A stretch of DNA of 64,000 bases, from assembly GCA_017858255.1 (NCBI GenBank), contig JAFMBV010000004.1:1-64000 (forward strand), written 5' to 3'. The DNA is from Bacteriovoracaceae bacterium. GTDB taxonomy: Bacteria > Bdellovibrionota > Bacteriovoracia > Bacteriovoracales > Bacteriovoracaceae. The position numbers and the translations under genes are program-made. Below are positions 18,382 through 27,338 of the stretch, piece by piece (position 1 is the first letter of the stretch; each line of letters opens with the position of its first letter). The notes beneath the pieces were generated by a model, which worked only from the letters and a program-made list of their open reading frames with translations, did no database searches and was not told where the DNA came from.

Positions 18382-19319
18382 ATGCGTAAGTTTATTATTT
18401 TTTTGATTTATACCCTCTTATCTTTCTCTACCCGTGCAGGGTTAATTTTTTCCGTTAACCGTAATAAGACAACATTTGATTCTCCTGAAGCTCGTGCAGT
18501 TTATACTGACGGCACTAGAACAACTTCTTATACTAATCTCTCAGTGGGGTATGATGAGGCAAACTTAGGGGGGAACTAGGATACTACTTTAGTGGAACAG
18601 GGATACTTGTAAAAGCAGGATACCAATCAACCAACGGTAACTACATTGAAACGAGTACTACTTCACTCTCATCTGTTGCTAGTACAAATTTAAGTGGTCA
18701 GGCAATCGGACTTGCTGGTGCAATAACAGTAAATTCCAGACTTATCTATGATTATAAAAGAGATGATAAAAATATAAGTTTGGCAAAAGTATATAAATTA
18801 GGAAGAGTCCATCTCATTCCCAGGGTTAAGGTAGAGCAGAGTGGACAGGCTTCAAATTCAAATTTAGACGAATATTCAGGCACAACTGCAGGTATCAGTG
18901 GAATCGATGTAGATCTTTCGAGTGAAAGTACATTCTATGGGCTTGGACTTGACTTTAAAATTAATTTTTCAAGTTTAATTTTTACTTTAGGAGCTGATTT
19001 TGGCTTAAAGTCAACGGAGGCAAAGCTAGTGGGGAGCCGCTGTCAAGCATCGGGTGCAAGCAGTGTTGATAGTACTTGTACTGTAGCGGAAAGTGGTTAC
19101 ACCAAAGCAAAAGATGAATCCTCTACTCTTCTGTCATACAATCTCGGGGTTGGTTATAAAATATCAAGTTTCATGTTAATCGAGGGATTTTATACAATGA
19201 CTCAAGATCCACATTTTCTCGCATACTCGTATACCTATGCCGCAGGAGAAGGATTGGATATTAAATTGGCCGAAGTTGACATTGCACAGATGGGCTTACG
19301 ACTTACTCTAAGTTTTTAA
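18382..19319 (+). pseudogene. Outer-membrane beta-barrel gene broken by a 1-base frameshift
   Basis: The ATG at 18382 has GAGG 5 bases upstream and gives a signal peptide (RKFIIFLIYTLLSFSTRAG). The frame stops at TAG 18577-18579, just after a run of six G at 18568-18573. Adding one G restores a continuous frame: NLGGELGYYFSGTGILVKAG, then barrel strands to 19319 ending LRLTLSF with a terminal Phe. The restored protein would be about 312 residues. A shrunken G-run is the likely cause, either phase-variable, a true mutation or a sequencing error. Both flanks carry repeat B. The original function is unknown. Confidence 0.8.
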
Positions 19320-19332
19320 GAGCACCTACCAT

Positions 19333-19352
19333 AGGTGCCAGGTTGACTTTGG
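19333..19352 (+). repeat. Repeat B copy
   Basis: AGGTGCCAGGTTGACTTTGG, one difference from the core, 13 bases after the stop of the broken barrel gene. The preceding bases GCACCTACCATAGGTGC form a small imperfect palindrome with it. Confidence 0.7.
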
Positions 19353-19417
19353 CACGTCTATTTTAAAAGAATACACTCGACACCTTATTGGAGAAAATGG
19401 GGGATCAACGTACCTTT

Positions 19418-19547
19418 TTAATAAACCCATCCGCTTCAATCATTTCCAAATTAATCCCCAATTCCTAAAAGAAATTAACTGAAATTTTACCAGTTACTCC
19501 CTATAAGGGTGGTTATGATTGATAAAAAAGGGGCTTTGTTTGTCTTA
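19418..19547 (+). repeat. Repeat A, full copy
   Basis: About 130 bases, beginning TTAATAAACCCATCC and ending GGGGCTTTGTTTGTCTTA, closely matching the copies at 23271 and 42296. Internal landmarks shared by copies: a CCAATTCCTAAAA block, a CCAGTTACTCCCTATAA block, then GGTTATGATTGATA. The first bases and the inverted last bases resemble each other (AATAAACCC, AATAAAGCCCC). Confidence 0.8.
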
Positions 19548-19679
19548 TCCGTCCTTGGCCTTTTTATTCTTCCTCACTCCAGAATGAGGGTAGAAATAGC
19601 TTCAACTTTTAATTCATACAGAGACCAACGTTTTGTCGAATTAACAGGAATTAAGCCAAATATTGAAGTAAAATTTTAA
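19515..19679 (+). CDS. Doubtful 54-residue reading frame starting inside repeat A
   Basis: The ATG inside the repeat (GGTTATGATTGAT) opens MIDKKGALFVLSVLGLFILP, a hydrophobic start, then 34 further polar residues. Other repeat A copies encode the same MIDRKGALF-type start and stop soon after, so this is probably a fossil or chance frame carried by the repeat, not a working gene. Listed because the same start is fused in frame to a longer protein at 43358. Confidence 0.25.
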   Translation: MIDKKGALFVLSVLGLFILPHSRMRVEIASTFNSYRDQRFVELTGIKPNIEVKF

Positions 19680-19805
19680 AGACTCCTTGAAACTATAATA
19701 GAACTTCCGATCTAATTACTCAACTTCACTATAGTAAAGCATAAATTAAGTCGATACGCCTATGTATTGTGTGTAGTTAGTAAACTTGCTTTAAAGGTGA
19801 GAAGA

Positions 19806-22800
19806 GTGAAGGAGTATTTGAAAAAACTTATTTTCGTATATTCGCTAGTACTAGGACTATTAGAAGCTCCTGCGCCTATGTTCGCGCCGTTTATTGCTAC
19901 ATTAGTAACAGGGGATGTGTTTGCTGTAGAGGGGGATTCGCTAAGTCCCGCGGCGAAGGTCACAAAAGATGTTGGTAGCTTGCTTACTTATTATAGAACA
20001 CTATCAAGTTCCGCAAACCCAAAGAATATAATTGATACGCTTGGCGAAGAAGTAGTGAAAGACACGCAAAGTCTTTTGTTAGATGAAAGTAGTAAAGATT
20101 CTCTTAATTCTAATGAAGGTAGAGAGTTACTTGCTTATCACAATAAGTTTTTAAATTATTTTGAAATAAAAAGTAAGTTAGATAAGTGTATGGAAGATAC
20201 GCGTGCCTCCTGGGGAGAGGAGAGAGTTGAACGCTATGGTCGCAGTCTTGATCAAAGACTAATGAAGGGATTAATTGAGGCAGATGTCGCAAGTTTTGAT
20301 TGTCATCGCGCTATAGAAAATAAAACAAGCTTGGATGACTTATATAAAGAAACAATAACGGCCGCAGAAGGTGTTAAGTTAAACTCTCTTGAAGAAACGA
20401 TCTATAAAAACTCTTTTGAATTAATGACTACTGCATGGTTAAGTACAAAGTATAAGTATGATAAAAGTTTTGCAGCAAATAACCACTTATCTATAGATGA
20501 ATTAAAAGAGATGAAAGAGGGGCTATGTCATCAAGGGGAATGTAGTGATGTACAAAAATCTATCATTGAAAAATCAGCACCAGATCTTTTGGCAAGCTTT
20601 GCAGGTAGAGAGTCAGCAAGGTTCTCTAGTGAAGAGGCAAGCGCAGATGTATCCCACAAAATAAATGAACTTAATGACTTAACATCGACTCTGCGAATGG
20701 ATGCAAGAGGCTCTTGGCTAAAACTAGGTCTAGGCTCTACGCTTGATCGATACGGTGAAGGAACTCTGGCAGCTATAGATACATACCAAAAGAAGTATTT
20801 AGAATTATCTTCAACTGGTGCAGGATCATTAATGTGGACAAATGCTTTTCAGGAAGCATCTGGGGCGATGAAAGATGTAAAGAATTGGGACTGGACGGGC
20901 AGTGGCTCAGATATTCGTATAACACCGCACACTGGAGTCACTAAAGAAGTCATGGATAAGGCGATAAGCGAAGTCTTGGGTCATGTATCTGGTCAAGCCA
21001 CTACTGTTAATGAACTTGAAAAGAAAAGGCTTGAGGATAGTGCATCTTTAAAAAGTTCACGAGACTTTAATGAAAATAGAGAAAATGCCATTGATGAATA
21101 TGTGAAAATGAGCCCCGCTATTGTAGGGAAGTCGCTGGCGAAACATCCTGACAATATTGAAGCTATCTGCACGGCTATTTTTAATTCAATTAGAGATGAG
21201 AGAAATGAAGTGTGGTGGGACAACGCTGTTATGTCAGTTACGGTTGCTGCTGGCGTTGTCATTTTAGTGGGTGGTACTGCTTTTTCACTAACCGGAGTTG
21301 GAACAGGCGCAGGTATCGCGATGACTTCTTTAGGCGCAGGACTTGCACTTGGCGCATTAGATAGTACTTATACTTATCATAGAATGAATGAAGAGCGAGC
21401 TCAGCATAATGACTTATTAAATGTTTATTTTAGCGGTGCGGGCGACGGTTATACTTTGGACGAAGCGAAAGTCGCTCTAGATAATTATGAAACTGCAGTA
21501 ACGAGTTTTAATTACGCAGTAGGCTTCACAATTTTAGATGCTTCTACATTAGGACTGGCAAGGTTTGGTCGTCATATTAATCCTATGCGTATTCAAAGAG
21601 TCGCTGATTTTTATAAAGCTGTAAATCATACTAGTTTTGGAAGAAACCTATCACTGATTATGGAAGACTTTAGCGCGGCTAAGAAAAGAGCATACCGCTC
21701 AATCATCGATAAAATTGTTCTTTCGGATACTACTGGAAATGTACTTTCAGCACTAAATCGTATGAGTAAGGGGAATTTAGAGTTTCTATTTGATCGATAC
21801 TACGGAATTCATAGCTTATGTCGAACTGAACTATGTCCAGCTCTTGATAATGCAATTCAAACTGTTGGAAGTAATAATACAAGGGTACTATCAAGAGCTG
21901 AAATTAGTGACATGACAAATGTGTCTCGCACAAGCTTTGTAACACCAAGTGGAGATGCTTTTACGACAAGACAAGCAGTTGTTCGAGAGTTGCCTCCTAG
22001 TAATTTCAAAATTCAATCTTATGATGGGTACTTCGCGGATGTAAAAGACATAGGAAGAGTTAAAGTTATTACTCAACAACAATATGATCAACTTCCTGAC
22101 GGAATGGTCTTATATTCTTTTATTCGAAATGATCCTTATAGCCCTAATCCACAGCGACTTGTTAAAGGCCAAAATAATTTTGACTTTACTAATAATGACC
22201 TTAGATTTGGTTTTATGGCGTCGGATCAATTTGAAAGATTAGCGGAACTACAAAAGACCAATAGTATCGTGCATACACCTCCCAGAGGTTTTGATCTTCC
22301 TGAAACCCAAATAATTACAAACGAAAATGTTCGTCTTCATTTGATTACACGTCAAGAAGCGATGTCTCTTCCTGATGGAACTGTGTTTATTGATAAAGAT
22401 GGGCTTGAGATAATTAAGGGGATTCATGAGCTTCCGGCAGCAGAGTCTGGTGACTTAATGTCTTTTGGTTTTCGTACATCGGATATCGATGCGCAGCGAG
22501 CTTATTATTCTAGAAAACCTAGTGATATTACCGATGCAGAGATTAACAGTTTTAGAGGACTTCACCGAAGCCAGCTTAGCTATTCCGATCTTACAGAGCT
22601 TAGCGGGCGAGCAATTGATCCAGTAGAAACAAGAATGCAAAATCTTCGTATTGTTAATACGACTTCTGCTAATAAAGGTATTAATGGGGCACAGATGGCC
22701 ACTTTAGAAGATGGAACGCGCGCTGTATGGAAACCACATGTTGAAAAACTAACTTCAAATTATAGAGCAGAAGTTTTGGCCTATGAACTTGATCGCTTGT

Positions 22801-23237
22801 TTGCTTTTAATCAGGTGCCTCAAACCGTTGAGCACACGCATAATGGAGTTAAAGGTTCTCTACAACTTTTTACTGATTCATCTTCTGAAGTAGTCGCAAG
22901 TCCAAGAAGTTTAAGGTTACAAAGTCTTTTTGATTATATAATTGATAATAGAGATAGGTTAGACCCTGGTAATCTCAATTATTTAGTTGGTGCAGACGGA
23001 AGAGTTATATCTATTGATAACGGTCTAAGCTTTACTGGCCTAGGTCCTCATAGAAAAACTTTTGATCAAAGACAAAAGGATATTATGATTGTATTAGACT
23101 CTGCTGAAGGTAGGCATGTCGTCGAGCGTATGAAGCAAACAGACCTTGATAAACTATTTACTGAAGTTTCAGAGTACCTTGGAGAAGAGGATGCTAGAGC
23201 TTTAATTGATAGAATTAGGCATATTATCAGTCTTTAA
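19806..23237 (+). CDS. Very large secreted protein with C-terminal PI3/4-kinase-like domain
   Basis: The best start is GTG at 19806 (AAAGG 8 bases upstream), giving 1143 residues; TTG at 19767 has no ribosome site. The N-terminus is signal-like (LKKLIFVYSLVLGLLEAPAP). Residues ~45-460 are helical and polar. A Gly-rich hydrophobic stretch near 475-520 could be one or two membrane helices. The last ~190 residues resemble bacterial PI3/4-kinase or HipA-like folds: AVWKPH (Lys976), RAEVLAYELD, IIDNRDRLDPGNLNYL (Asp1047 to Asn1055 loop) and ISIDNGLSF (metal Asp1071). No partner gene adjoins it. Substrate unknown; envelope or host target is inference. Confidence 0.75.
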   Translation: MKEYLKKLIFVYSLVLGLLEAPAPMFAPFIATLVTGDVFAVEGDSLSPAAKVTKDVGSLLTYYRTLSSSANPKNIIDTLGEEVVKDTQSLLLDESSKDSLNSNEGRELLAYHNKFLNYFEIKSKLDKCMEDTRASWGEERVERYGRSLDQRLMKGLIEADVASFDCHRAIENKTSLDDLYKETITAAEGVKLNSLEETIYKNSFELMTTAWLSTKYKYDKSFAANNHLSIDELKEMKEGLCHQGECSDVQKSIIEKSAPDLLASFAGRESARFSSEEASADVSHKINELNDLTSTLRMDARGSWLKLGLGSTLDRYGEGTLAAIDTYQKKYLELSSTGAGSLMWTNAFQEASGAMKDVKNWDWTGSGSDIRITPHTGVTKEVMDKAISEVLGHVSGQATTVNELEKKRLEDSASLKSSRDFNENRENAIDEYVKMSPAIVGKSLAKHPDNIEAICTAIFNSIRDERNEVWWDNAVMSVTVAAGVVILVGGTAFSLTGVGTGAGIAMTSLGAGLALGALDSTYTYHRMNEERAQHNDLLNVYFSGAGDGYTLDEAKVALDNYETAVTSFNYAVGFTILDASTLGLARFGRHINPMRIQRVADFYKAVNHTSFGRNLSLIMEDFSAAKKRAYRSIIDKIVLSDTTGNVLSALNRMSKGNLEFLFDRYYGIHSLCRTELCPALDNAIQTVGSNNTRVLSRAEISDMTNVSRTSFVTPSGDAFTTRQAVVRELPPSNFKIQSYDGYFADVKDIGRVKVITQQQYDQLPDGMVLYSFIRNDPYSPNPQRLVKGQNNFDFTNNDLRFGFMASDQFERLAELQKTNSIVHTPPRGFDLPETQIITNENVRLHLITRQEAMSLPDGTVFIDKDGLEIIKGIHELPAAESGDLMSFGFRTSDIDAQRAYYSRKPSDITDAEINSFRGLHRSQLSYSDLTELSGRAIDPVETRMQNLRIVNTTSANKGINGAQMATLEDGTRAVWKPHVEKLTSNYRAEVLAYELDRLFAFNQVPQTVEHTHNGVKGSLQLFTDSSSEVVASPRSLRLQSLFDYIIDNRDRLDPGNLNYLVGADGRVISIDNGLSFTGLGPHRKTFDQRQKDIMIVLDSAEGRHVVERMKQTDLDKLFTEVSEYLGEEDARALIDRIRHIISL

Positions 23238-23270
23238 CGACCTTTTATGTGTGAATATAAATAGCTTTCT

Positions 23271-23396
23271 TAATAAACCCATCCTCAATTATTCCCAAAC
23301 ACATCCCAAATTCCTAAAAAAATTAACCAAAAATTTCCCCATGCCCTCCTATAATAAAGGTTATGATTGATAGAAAAGGGGCTTTGTTCGCCTTAT
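23271..23396 (+). repeat. Repeat A, full copy
   Basis: Starts TAATAAACCCATCCTC 33 bases after the stop of the kinase-like gene and ends GGGGCTTTGTTCGCCTTA. Aligns over its length with 19418 and 42296. Its embedded ATG frame (MIDRKGALFALYL) stops after 18 codons. Confidence 0.8.
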
Positions 23397-23431
23397 ACCT
23401 AATCATACTTGTTCTGTGACAGGCTTCCCTC

Positions 23432-23719
23432 CTATAGACACTCTCTAATACCACTTAAATGCAATCCACTGACTGGTGTACAACCTGGCCCGCCCCAAGA
23501 GTGGGGAATCACTTGATATTGAATTTCCTCTAGGCTCACCTGATGAAATCCTTCCTCCGCACACCTCTCCAACGCTTTATCAATAGCTTCGTCTAGGGCA
23601 GCTTGTTCAAGCTCTGGACTTGACTGAAATCCACATATAGACTGACTACTTCTAAAGCTAAAGGGTTTTGCGGCCATGGCATGACCAGTCATCAACGTAA
23701 AAATAATTAAAAACTTCAT
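23432..23719 (-). CDS. Small secreted protein, four cysteines
   Basis: A 95-residue exported protein from ATG 23719, preceded by AAGG at proper spacing; a GTG two codons upstream is less likely. Signal peptide MKFLIIFTLMTGHAMA. The mature part has four cysteines (SICGF, ERCAEEG, GPGCTPV, IRECL), enough for two disulfides. One helix (ELEQAALDEAIDKALERC) is amphipathic. No family recognised. Confidence 0.65.
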   Translation of the reverse strand: MKFLIIFTLMTGHAMAAKPFSFRSSQSICGFQSSPELEQAALDEAIDKALERCAEEGFHQVSLEEIQYQVIPHSWGGPGCTPVSGLHLSGIRECL

Positions 23720-23829
23720 ATTCACCTTCTCTAGTTTATCTTGGTTCTCTTATTCATGAAACTCAAGATAGCAAACTTACTTAAGACTACCTAATCAGGA
23801 TAGGAATATGAGATATTCCATAATAGCCG

Positions 23830-24343
23830 TATAAAAATGATAATTTTATATACACTCTACCTTTTAAAAAAGGCCGAAATATAGAAGTGATTCAGGCATA
23901 CAATGGTACATTTAGTCACCAAGGTAACATGAGGTATGCACTAGAGTTTAAAGTTCCTACTGGAACAAATGTTTATGCTGCCAGAGGCGGCAAGGTTTTG
24001 AAGACGTACTATAAAAGTAACATTGGCGGGCCCAATAGATAATACTCGGGGGAAGGAGAACTTTATCTATATACTCCATGATGATGGGACCGTCGGTCAG
24101 TACGCACACTTAGAAGAAAATGGTATTCTCGTAAACGAGGGAGTTTTTGTAAAGCAAGGTCAGTTGATCGGAAAGTCGGGGAATACTGGTTATAGTACAA
24201 CTCCACATCTTCATTTCGTGGTAACTAAGCGAAATGTTAATGTACCTCCAATTGGAGGAGCTTTTTTATTTATTTCAACAAATTTTTACATGAGTGATGG
24301 TGAGCCTAGAGTTTTAACGGAAGGATTCTTCACCGTTCCTTAG
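23830..24343 (+). pseudogene. M23 (LytM-type) peptidase fragment with frameshift
   Basis: The first frame (23830 to stop at ~24040) reads YTLPFKKGR, then FSHQGNMRYALEF and GTNVYAARGGKV, a typical M23 peptidase front. The first metal site has Glu (LEF) where Asp is usual. The reading then moves by one base near 24023-24040 into a second frame that continues NFIYILHDDGTVGQYAHL, then GQLIGKSGNTGYSTTPHLHF to 24343. There is no start codon or signal peptide before 23830. So it is a 5'-truncated, frameshifted remnant of a periplasmic murein endopeptidase. It overlaps the convergent GrpB gene by 30 bases. Confidence 0.75.
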
Positions 24344-24856
24344 TGTTATATTTTTTAGAACTGTCTTAATAAACTCATTCTTTCCAGCTTCGTATAAATC
24401 AAAAGAACCTTGATCCTGTTGATTGAGTGCTATCTTCATCTTTTCATATTCTATAGCAACTTCAGGTTCAGCATTCAAATAGTCTCTAAAATCGAGATAG
24501 TCTTTAATATACTTTGAGGTTTTTTCAAATATATGAATTTGAGATAGATGTGAGGTTCCATCGGGTGAAAACCTGACAAAGTAAAGTCTTTCATCTACAT
24601 CAAAATAATCTTTCGATATTAGGCCAGCCCTTTCAAACTCATCTTTGAAGGCAGTAATTCCATCTAAAGTGTGAACTTCAACTAGGATGTCTAGTGTAGG
24701 TTTTGCATGAATTGAAGTTATAGCTGTTGAGCCAATGTGATGAATTTGACTTAAATTACTTTTTAAGAGCTTTGCTAAACCCGCTTTTTCTTTTTCAAAG
24801 TATTTTTCCCAAGCAGGTGAGTAGGGAAGGAGGTCAGCTTTTTTTTGTTTCTTCAT
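24314..24856 (-). CDS. GrpB family (UPF0157) protein
   Basis: A 180-residue cytoplasmic protein of the GrpB/UPF0157 family, related to nucleotidyltransferase folds. Signatures: the opening LPYSPAWEKYFEKEKA, the IHHIGSTAI strand-loop, and KPTLDILVEV with the conserved Asp. Length is normal. Biochemical role is not established for the family. Upstream on its own strand it stands alone. Confidence 0.88.
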   Translation of the reverse strand: MKKQKKADLLPYSPAWEKYFEKEKAGLAKLLKSNLSQIHHIGSTAITSIHAKPTLDILVEVHTLDGITAFKDEFERAGLISKDYFDVDERLYFVRFSPDGTSHLSQIHIFEKTSKYIKDYLDFRDYLNAEPEVAIEYEKMKIALNQQDQGSFDLYEAGKNEFIKTVLKNITLRNGEESFR

Positions 24857-25410
24857 TTTGATTATTTAGCTAAAGAGAATGCTTAATGCAAGATCCAAGT
24901 AAAATATATCATCCACTATCATTTCAAGATTAATCCAAATACCTAGTACAAATTAATTTAAATTTGTATCGTTACCCTCTATAACGGAGGTTAGGATTGA
25001 TTTAACTACGACCTGTTCAATTGTCTCGCAGATGTAGGTGGTCTCAAGGGAAAGTTTTCTGCTGTTTTTTAAATCACTGTGTTCGTTGCATTTCTACAAG
25101 TGGAAAATTCATGAGAGTTAAAAGAAAGAATGAGGCCTAGGCTCAAAACAATACTCTTTATTTTTTTCTCCTCCTTAAAGAAAGTTTTTCACTATTTCTT
25201 ATCACTTTCATGATAAATATTGAGGACTTGTGTAAACATTACCCCTCGATCTAGAGGAATAGACCATCAAAACTAGGCTCTTATTACATCATTATAGGGA
25301 GAAGTCCTATTCCTCTGGTGAATAGGAATAATTCGCAGAATTGCCTACCTCAGTAAGGCACTCTGTTCTATCTTTCGCCTCGAGCCATTAACATATCTAG
25401 AGGAGATAGC
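24857..25410. other. Intergenic region, one degenerate repeat A copy and a hairpin
   Basis: About 550 bases without a convincing gene. Bases 24905-25005 are a weak repeat A copy (CATTTCAAGATTAATCC, then ACCCTCTATAACGGAGGTTAGGATTGAT) lacking the GGGGCTTTATT end. A hairpin CCTATTC/GAATAGG lies at 25306-25326, about 85 bases upstream of the next gene, in its likely 5' leader. I see nothing else. Confidence 0.5.
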
Positions 25411-25872
25411 ATGAAACTTGTCTTAATTGCTCTTTTGGGATCCATATTCACAATAAATTCTTTTGCTAATTCAAACCTTAGAAATTCATTAAACTTTGCC
25501 GGGGATTACGACCTAGTATTCCGGGAAAGTAGTCCAAACTTTCCTTCAACAGCGAGAATTCAAAAGCATGAAAGTGTTTTTTATGCAGATCTTCTACCAA
25601 GAGAAACTCGTTACCAAATTATTGGCAGCAATATCTATCCAAGAACTGAAGAGAAATATAAAGTTGGCTACTACGCCTCACCTGTAAAATATGTTCAAAA
25701 GCGTTTTAGAAAAGATTCTACAGGGAATTTTAATTACCAGATTATGGAATTCACTGCTCAAGTGGATGGAAATGGAAAGCTTTTTGCCTCACTATTTACA
25801 GCACCTGATCGTGGATCTAATTTTCAAACAGATTTAAAACCTTTCTATGTTTGTGTCTTTAAGAAGATCTAG
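25411..25872 (+). CDS. Secreted protein, unknown function
   Basis: A 153-residue exported protein. Strong ribosome site AGAGGAGA before the ATG. Signal peptide MKLVLIALLGSIFTINSFA. The mature part reads like a lipocalin-like small barrel: FAGDYDLVF near its start (an opening G-x-Y/W-like strand), then alternating strands to the end VCVFKKI. No family assigned. It stands alone between a repeat-rich gap and a convergent small gene. Confidence 0.7.
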   Translation: MKLVLIALLGSIFTINSFANSNLRNSLNFAGDYDLVFRESSPNFPSTARIQKHESVFYADLLPRETRYQIIGSNIYPRTEEKYKVGYYASPVKYVQKRFRKDSTGNFNYQIMEFTAQVDGNGKLFASLFTAPDRGSNFQTDLKPFYVCVFKKI

Positions 25873-25981
25873 GTTCCTAAAACTTTTAGTAAGGTTGAAG
25901 GGGTTATTGTCGAAAATATAATTATGCCAGTAATCCTTTCAGAATTCCCCAAATTATGCCCTTACTTAAGTAAGGACGCTC

Positions 25982-26194
25982 TCATTTCCAGCCTTGAAAC
26001 CATAACCCTCGATCTTTAAGTTCATTGGGCCTGATTTGATAGACTGCTTTGGTGGTGACTGCTTCTAAGCAAATAAAGTCCACAATTTGACTATCTTTTG
26101 AATTAATTTCAACTTTAGGAACGATAAAGTGCTTTTGACCTTCTTTTGGATTGGCCGCTGTCCACTTAGAATTTAGAAGTTTCTTAAGGTTCAT
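25982..26194 (-). CDS. TIGR02450-type Trp-rich small protein
   Basis: A 70-residue cytoplasmic protein. It matches the TIGR02450 Trp-rich family in layout: KKLLNSKWTA at the start, KHFIVPKVE, LEAVTTKAVYQI, and the ending DRGLWFQGWK. The family is conserved in marine gammaproteobacteria and some others; function unknown. Complete. Confidence 0.85.
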   Translation of the reverse strand: MNLKKLLNSKWTAANPKEGQKHFIVPKVEINSKDSQIVDFICLEAVTTKAVYQIRPNELKDRGLWFQGWK

Positions 26195-26324
26195 GGTAGC
26201 CTTGGTGTTGGGTTATTACTTTTTAAAGATTAGCTATAGCACAGGTCTAAGCTCAATCTAGCATTTGGAAACCTCCGAAATGTCCTTTGCCTTTGTTATA
26301 GTATGAAAACAAACTCATTTGCAG

Positions 26325-26657
26325 TCAAAAACCAGGCATCGGTCCCTTATTATTATTGGCAATGGCACCAATTCGAAGACCAAGAATAAAAGTCTTCTTT
26401 TTATTGAGGTTAATAGCGCTCATTTTCACACTAGAAAAAAGCTCCGTTGTTTGAGATAAGGCCCCATTATTAAGTCCCACAACTTGTCGGTGGGTGCCTT
26501 CAATTGCACTAAAGCGCACTCCATAAACACTCTAGTCTTTATGGGGAAACTGGCCAACTTCACATTCAATGGTAAAACTAAAGTCGATTGGGCCAAAGGC
26601 ATTAGGGGAGTTGAATGTTAAGAGAAAAAATAATGTGGTTAAGTATATTTTTTTCAT
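26325..26657 (-). pseudogene. Small secreted protein gene interrupted by in-frame TAG
   Basis: ATG at 26657 opens a signal peptide (KKIYLTTLFFLLTFNSPNA), then FGPIDFSFTIECEVGQF. An in-frame TAG at 26532-26534 stops it at codon 42. The same frame resumes and stays open to the TAA at 26325 (VRFSAIEGTHRQVVGLNN and onward), so a ~110-residue protein has been truncated by a single nonsense codon. The ATG overlaps the stop of the upstream gene by one base. Readthrough is possible but unsupported. Confidence 0.65.
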
Positions 26658-26956
26658 TAGTTTCTAGGGAGTCCAGCAGGTACACAAGGTTCAAAGCCGA
26701 GCATTTTTCCAGTTTGGTTTTCAAAGTTTACAACAACACCATCATCGTTCTGGGGTGATCCACAGACAGAAATTGGTCCAAGATCACAGTAGTGGGTGGA
26801 ACCACTTTTCACTCGAATCTTTTTTAGTTTAGGCAATGCCACGTTTTGACAATTAACCTTAGCAATAATGGATTTCCCTTTCTTGTTTTGAGCATTCATC
26901 CTTGCACTTAAACGTACTTGAGAATTACCAATCTCATCTATTTTTATTGCAACCAT
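26657..26956 (-). CDS. Small cysteine-containing protein, possibly truncated at its N-terminus
   Basis: A 99-residue protein with four cysteines (KVNCQNV, HYCDLG, SVCGSP, EPCVPAG) typical of an exported protein, yet no signal peptide. AAGGA precedes the ATG. Just upstream lies the papain-like remnant, so the original N-terminus may have been lost in a rearrangement. It ends sharing one base with the ATG of the next, interrupted gene, an operon-like arrangement. Confidence 0.55.
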   Translation of the reverse strand: MVAIKIDEIGNSQVRLSARMNAQNKKGKSIIAKVNCQNVALPKLKKIRVKSGSTHYCDLGPISVCGSPQNDDGVVVNFENQTGKMLGFEPCVPAGLPRN

Positions 26957-26986
26957 TATCCTTCAAAAAAAAACGCGGTCTCTATC

Positions 26987-27095
26987 TGCCATCAAGGCGA
27001 GCGATCAGTTTTTACATCCTTAATTGCTTTGGAGATAAATCTCTTTCCTGAAAGGTTTAATTTATCAAATTAGATGTTCTCCTTATTTGCAAGAA
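26987..27095 (+). pseudogene. Remnant of papain-like cysteine protease gene
   Basis: Reads CHQGERS, then ALEINLFPERFNLSN and a stop at 27071. The intact gene at 17253 has RHQGERS and AMEINLFPKRLNLSE. DNA identity continues a little beyond the stop (TGTTCTCCTTATTTGCAAG). Three residues around the catalytic Cys are missing and Cys itself is gone (VFTSL where the intact gene has TCAAFAS). Only about 110 bases survive, so this is the relic of a duplication. Confidence 0.7.
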
Positions 27096-27338
27096 TTTTT
27101 ATTTTTACCCATTTTTAATGATAGATAAGAATTTCTCCATTAGAGGATTTAGTTTTAATTAAGAGAAATGACGTTTATATATTTTTGCTAGTTTCATAGT
27201 TTAGTATTAAGAAATTTATCCTGTGAGGTTAAAAGAATTATCTCATAACCAATGTTGATATATATCGTTTTAAAATGTTTAGAATAAGTATACATTTTAT
27301 CGTTATATAAGTTTCTTTCTGAAGGCTATGAGAATGTT

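Noticed and set aside
19515-19679. A conserved MIDRKGALF small-protein family
   Set aside because: The shared peptide follows from shared repeat DNA; frames end at different points and do not keep a common length.
19806-23237. HipA-type toxin of a toxin-antitoxin pair
   Set aside because: No HipB-like partner adjoins it, the protein is four times longer than HipA and starts with a signal-like segment.
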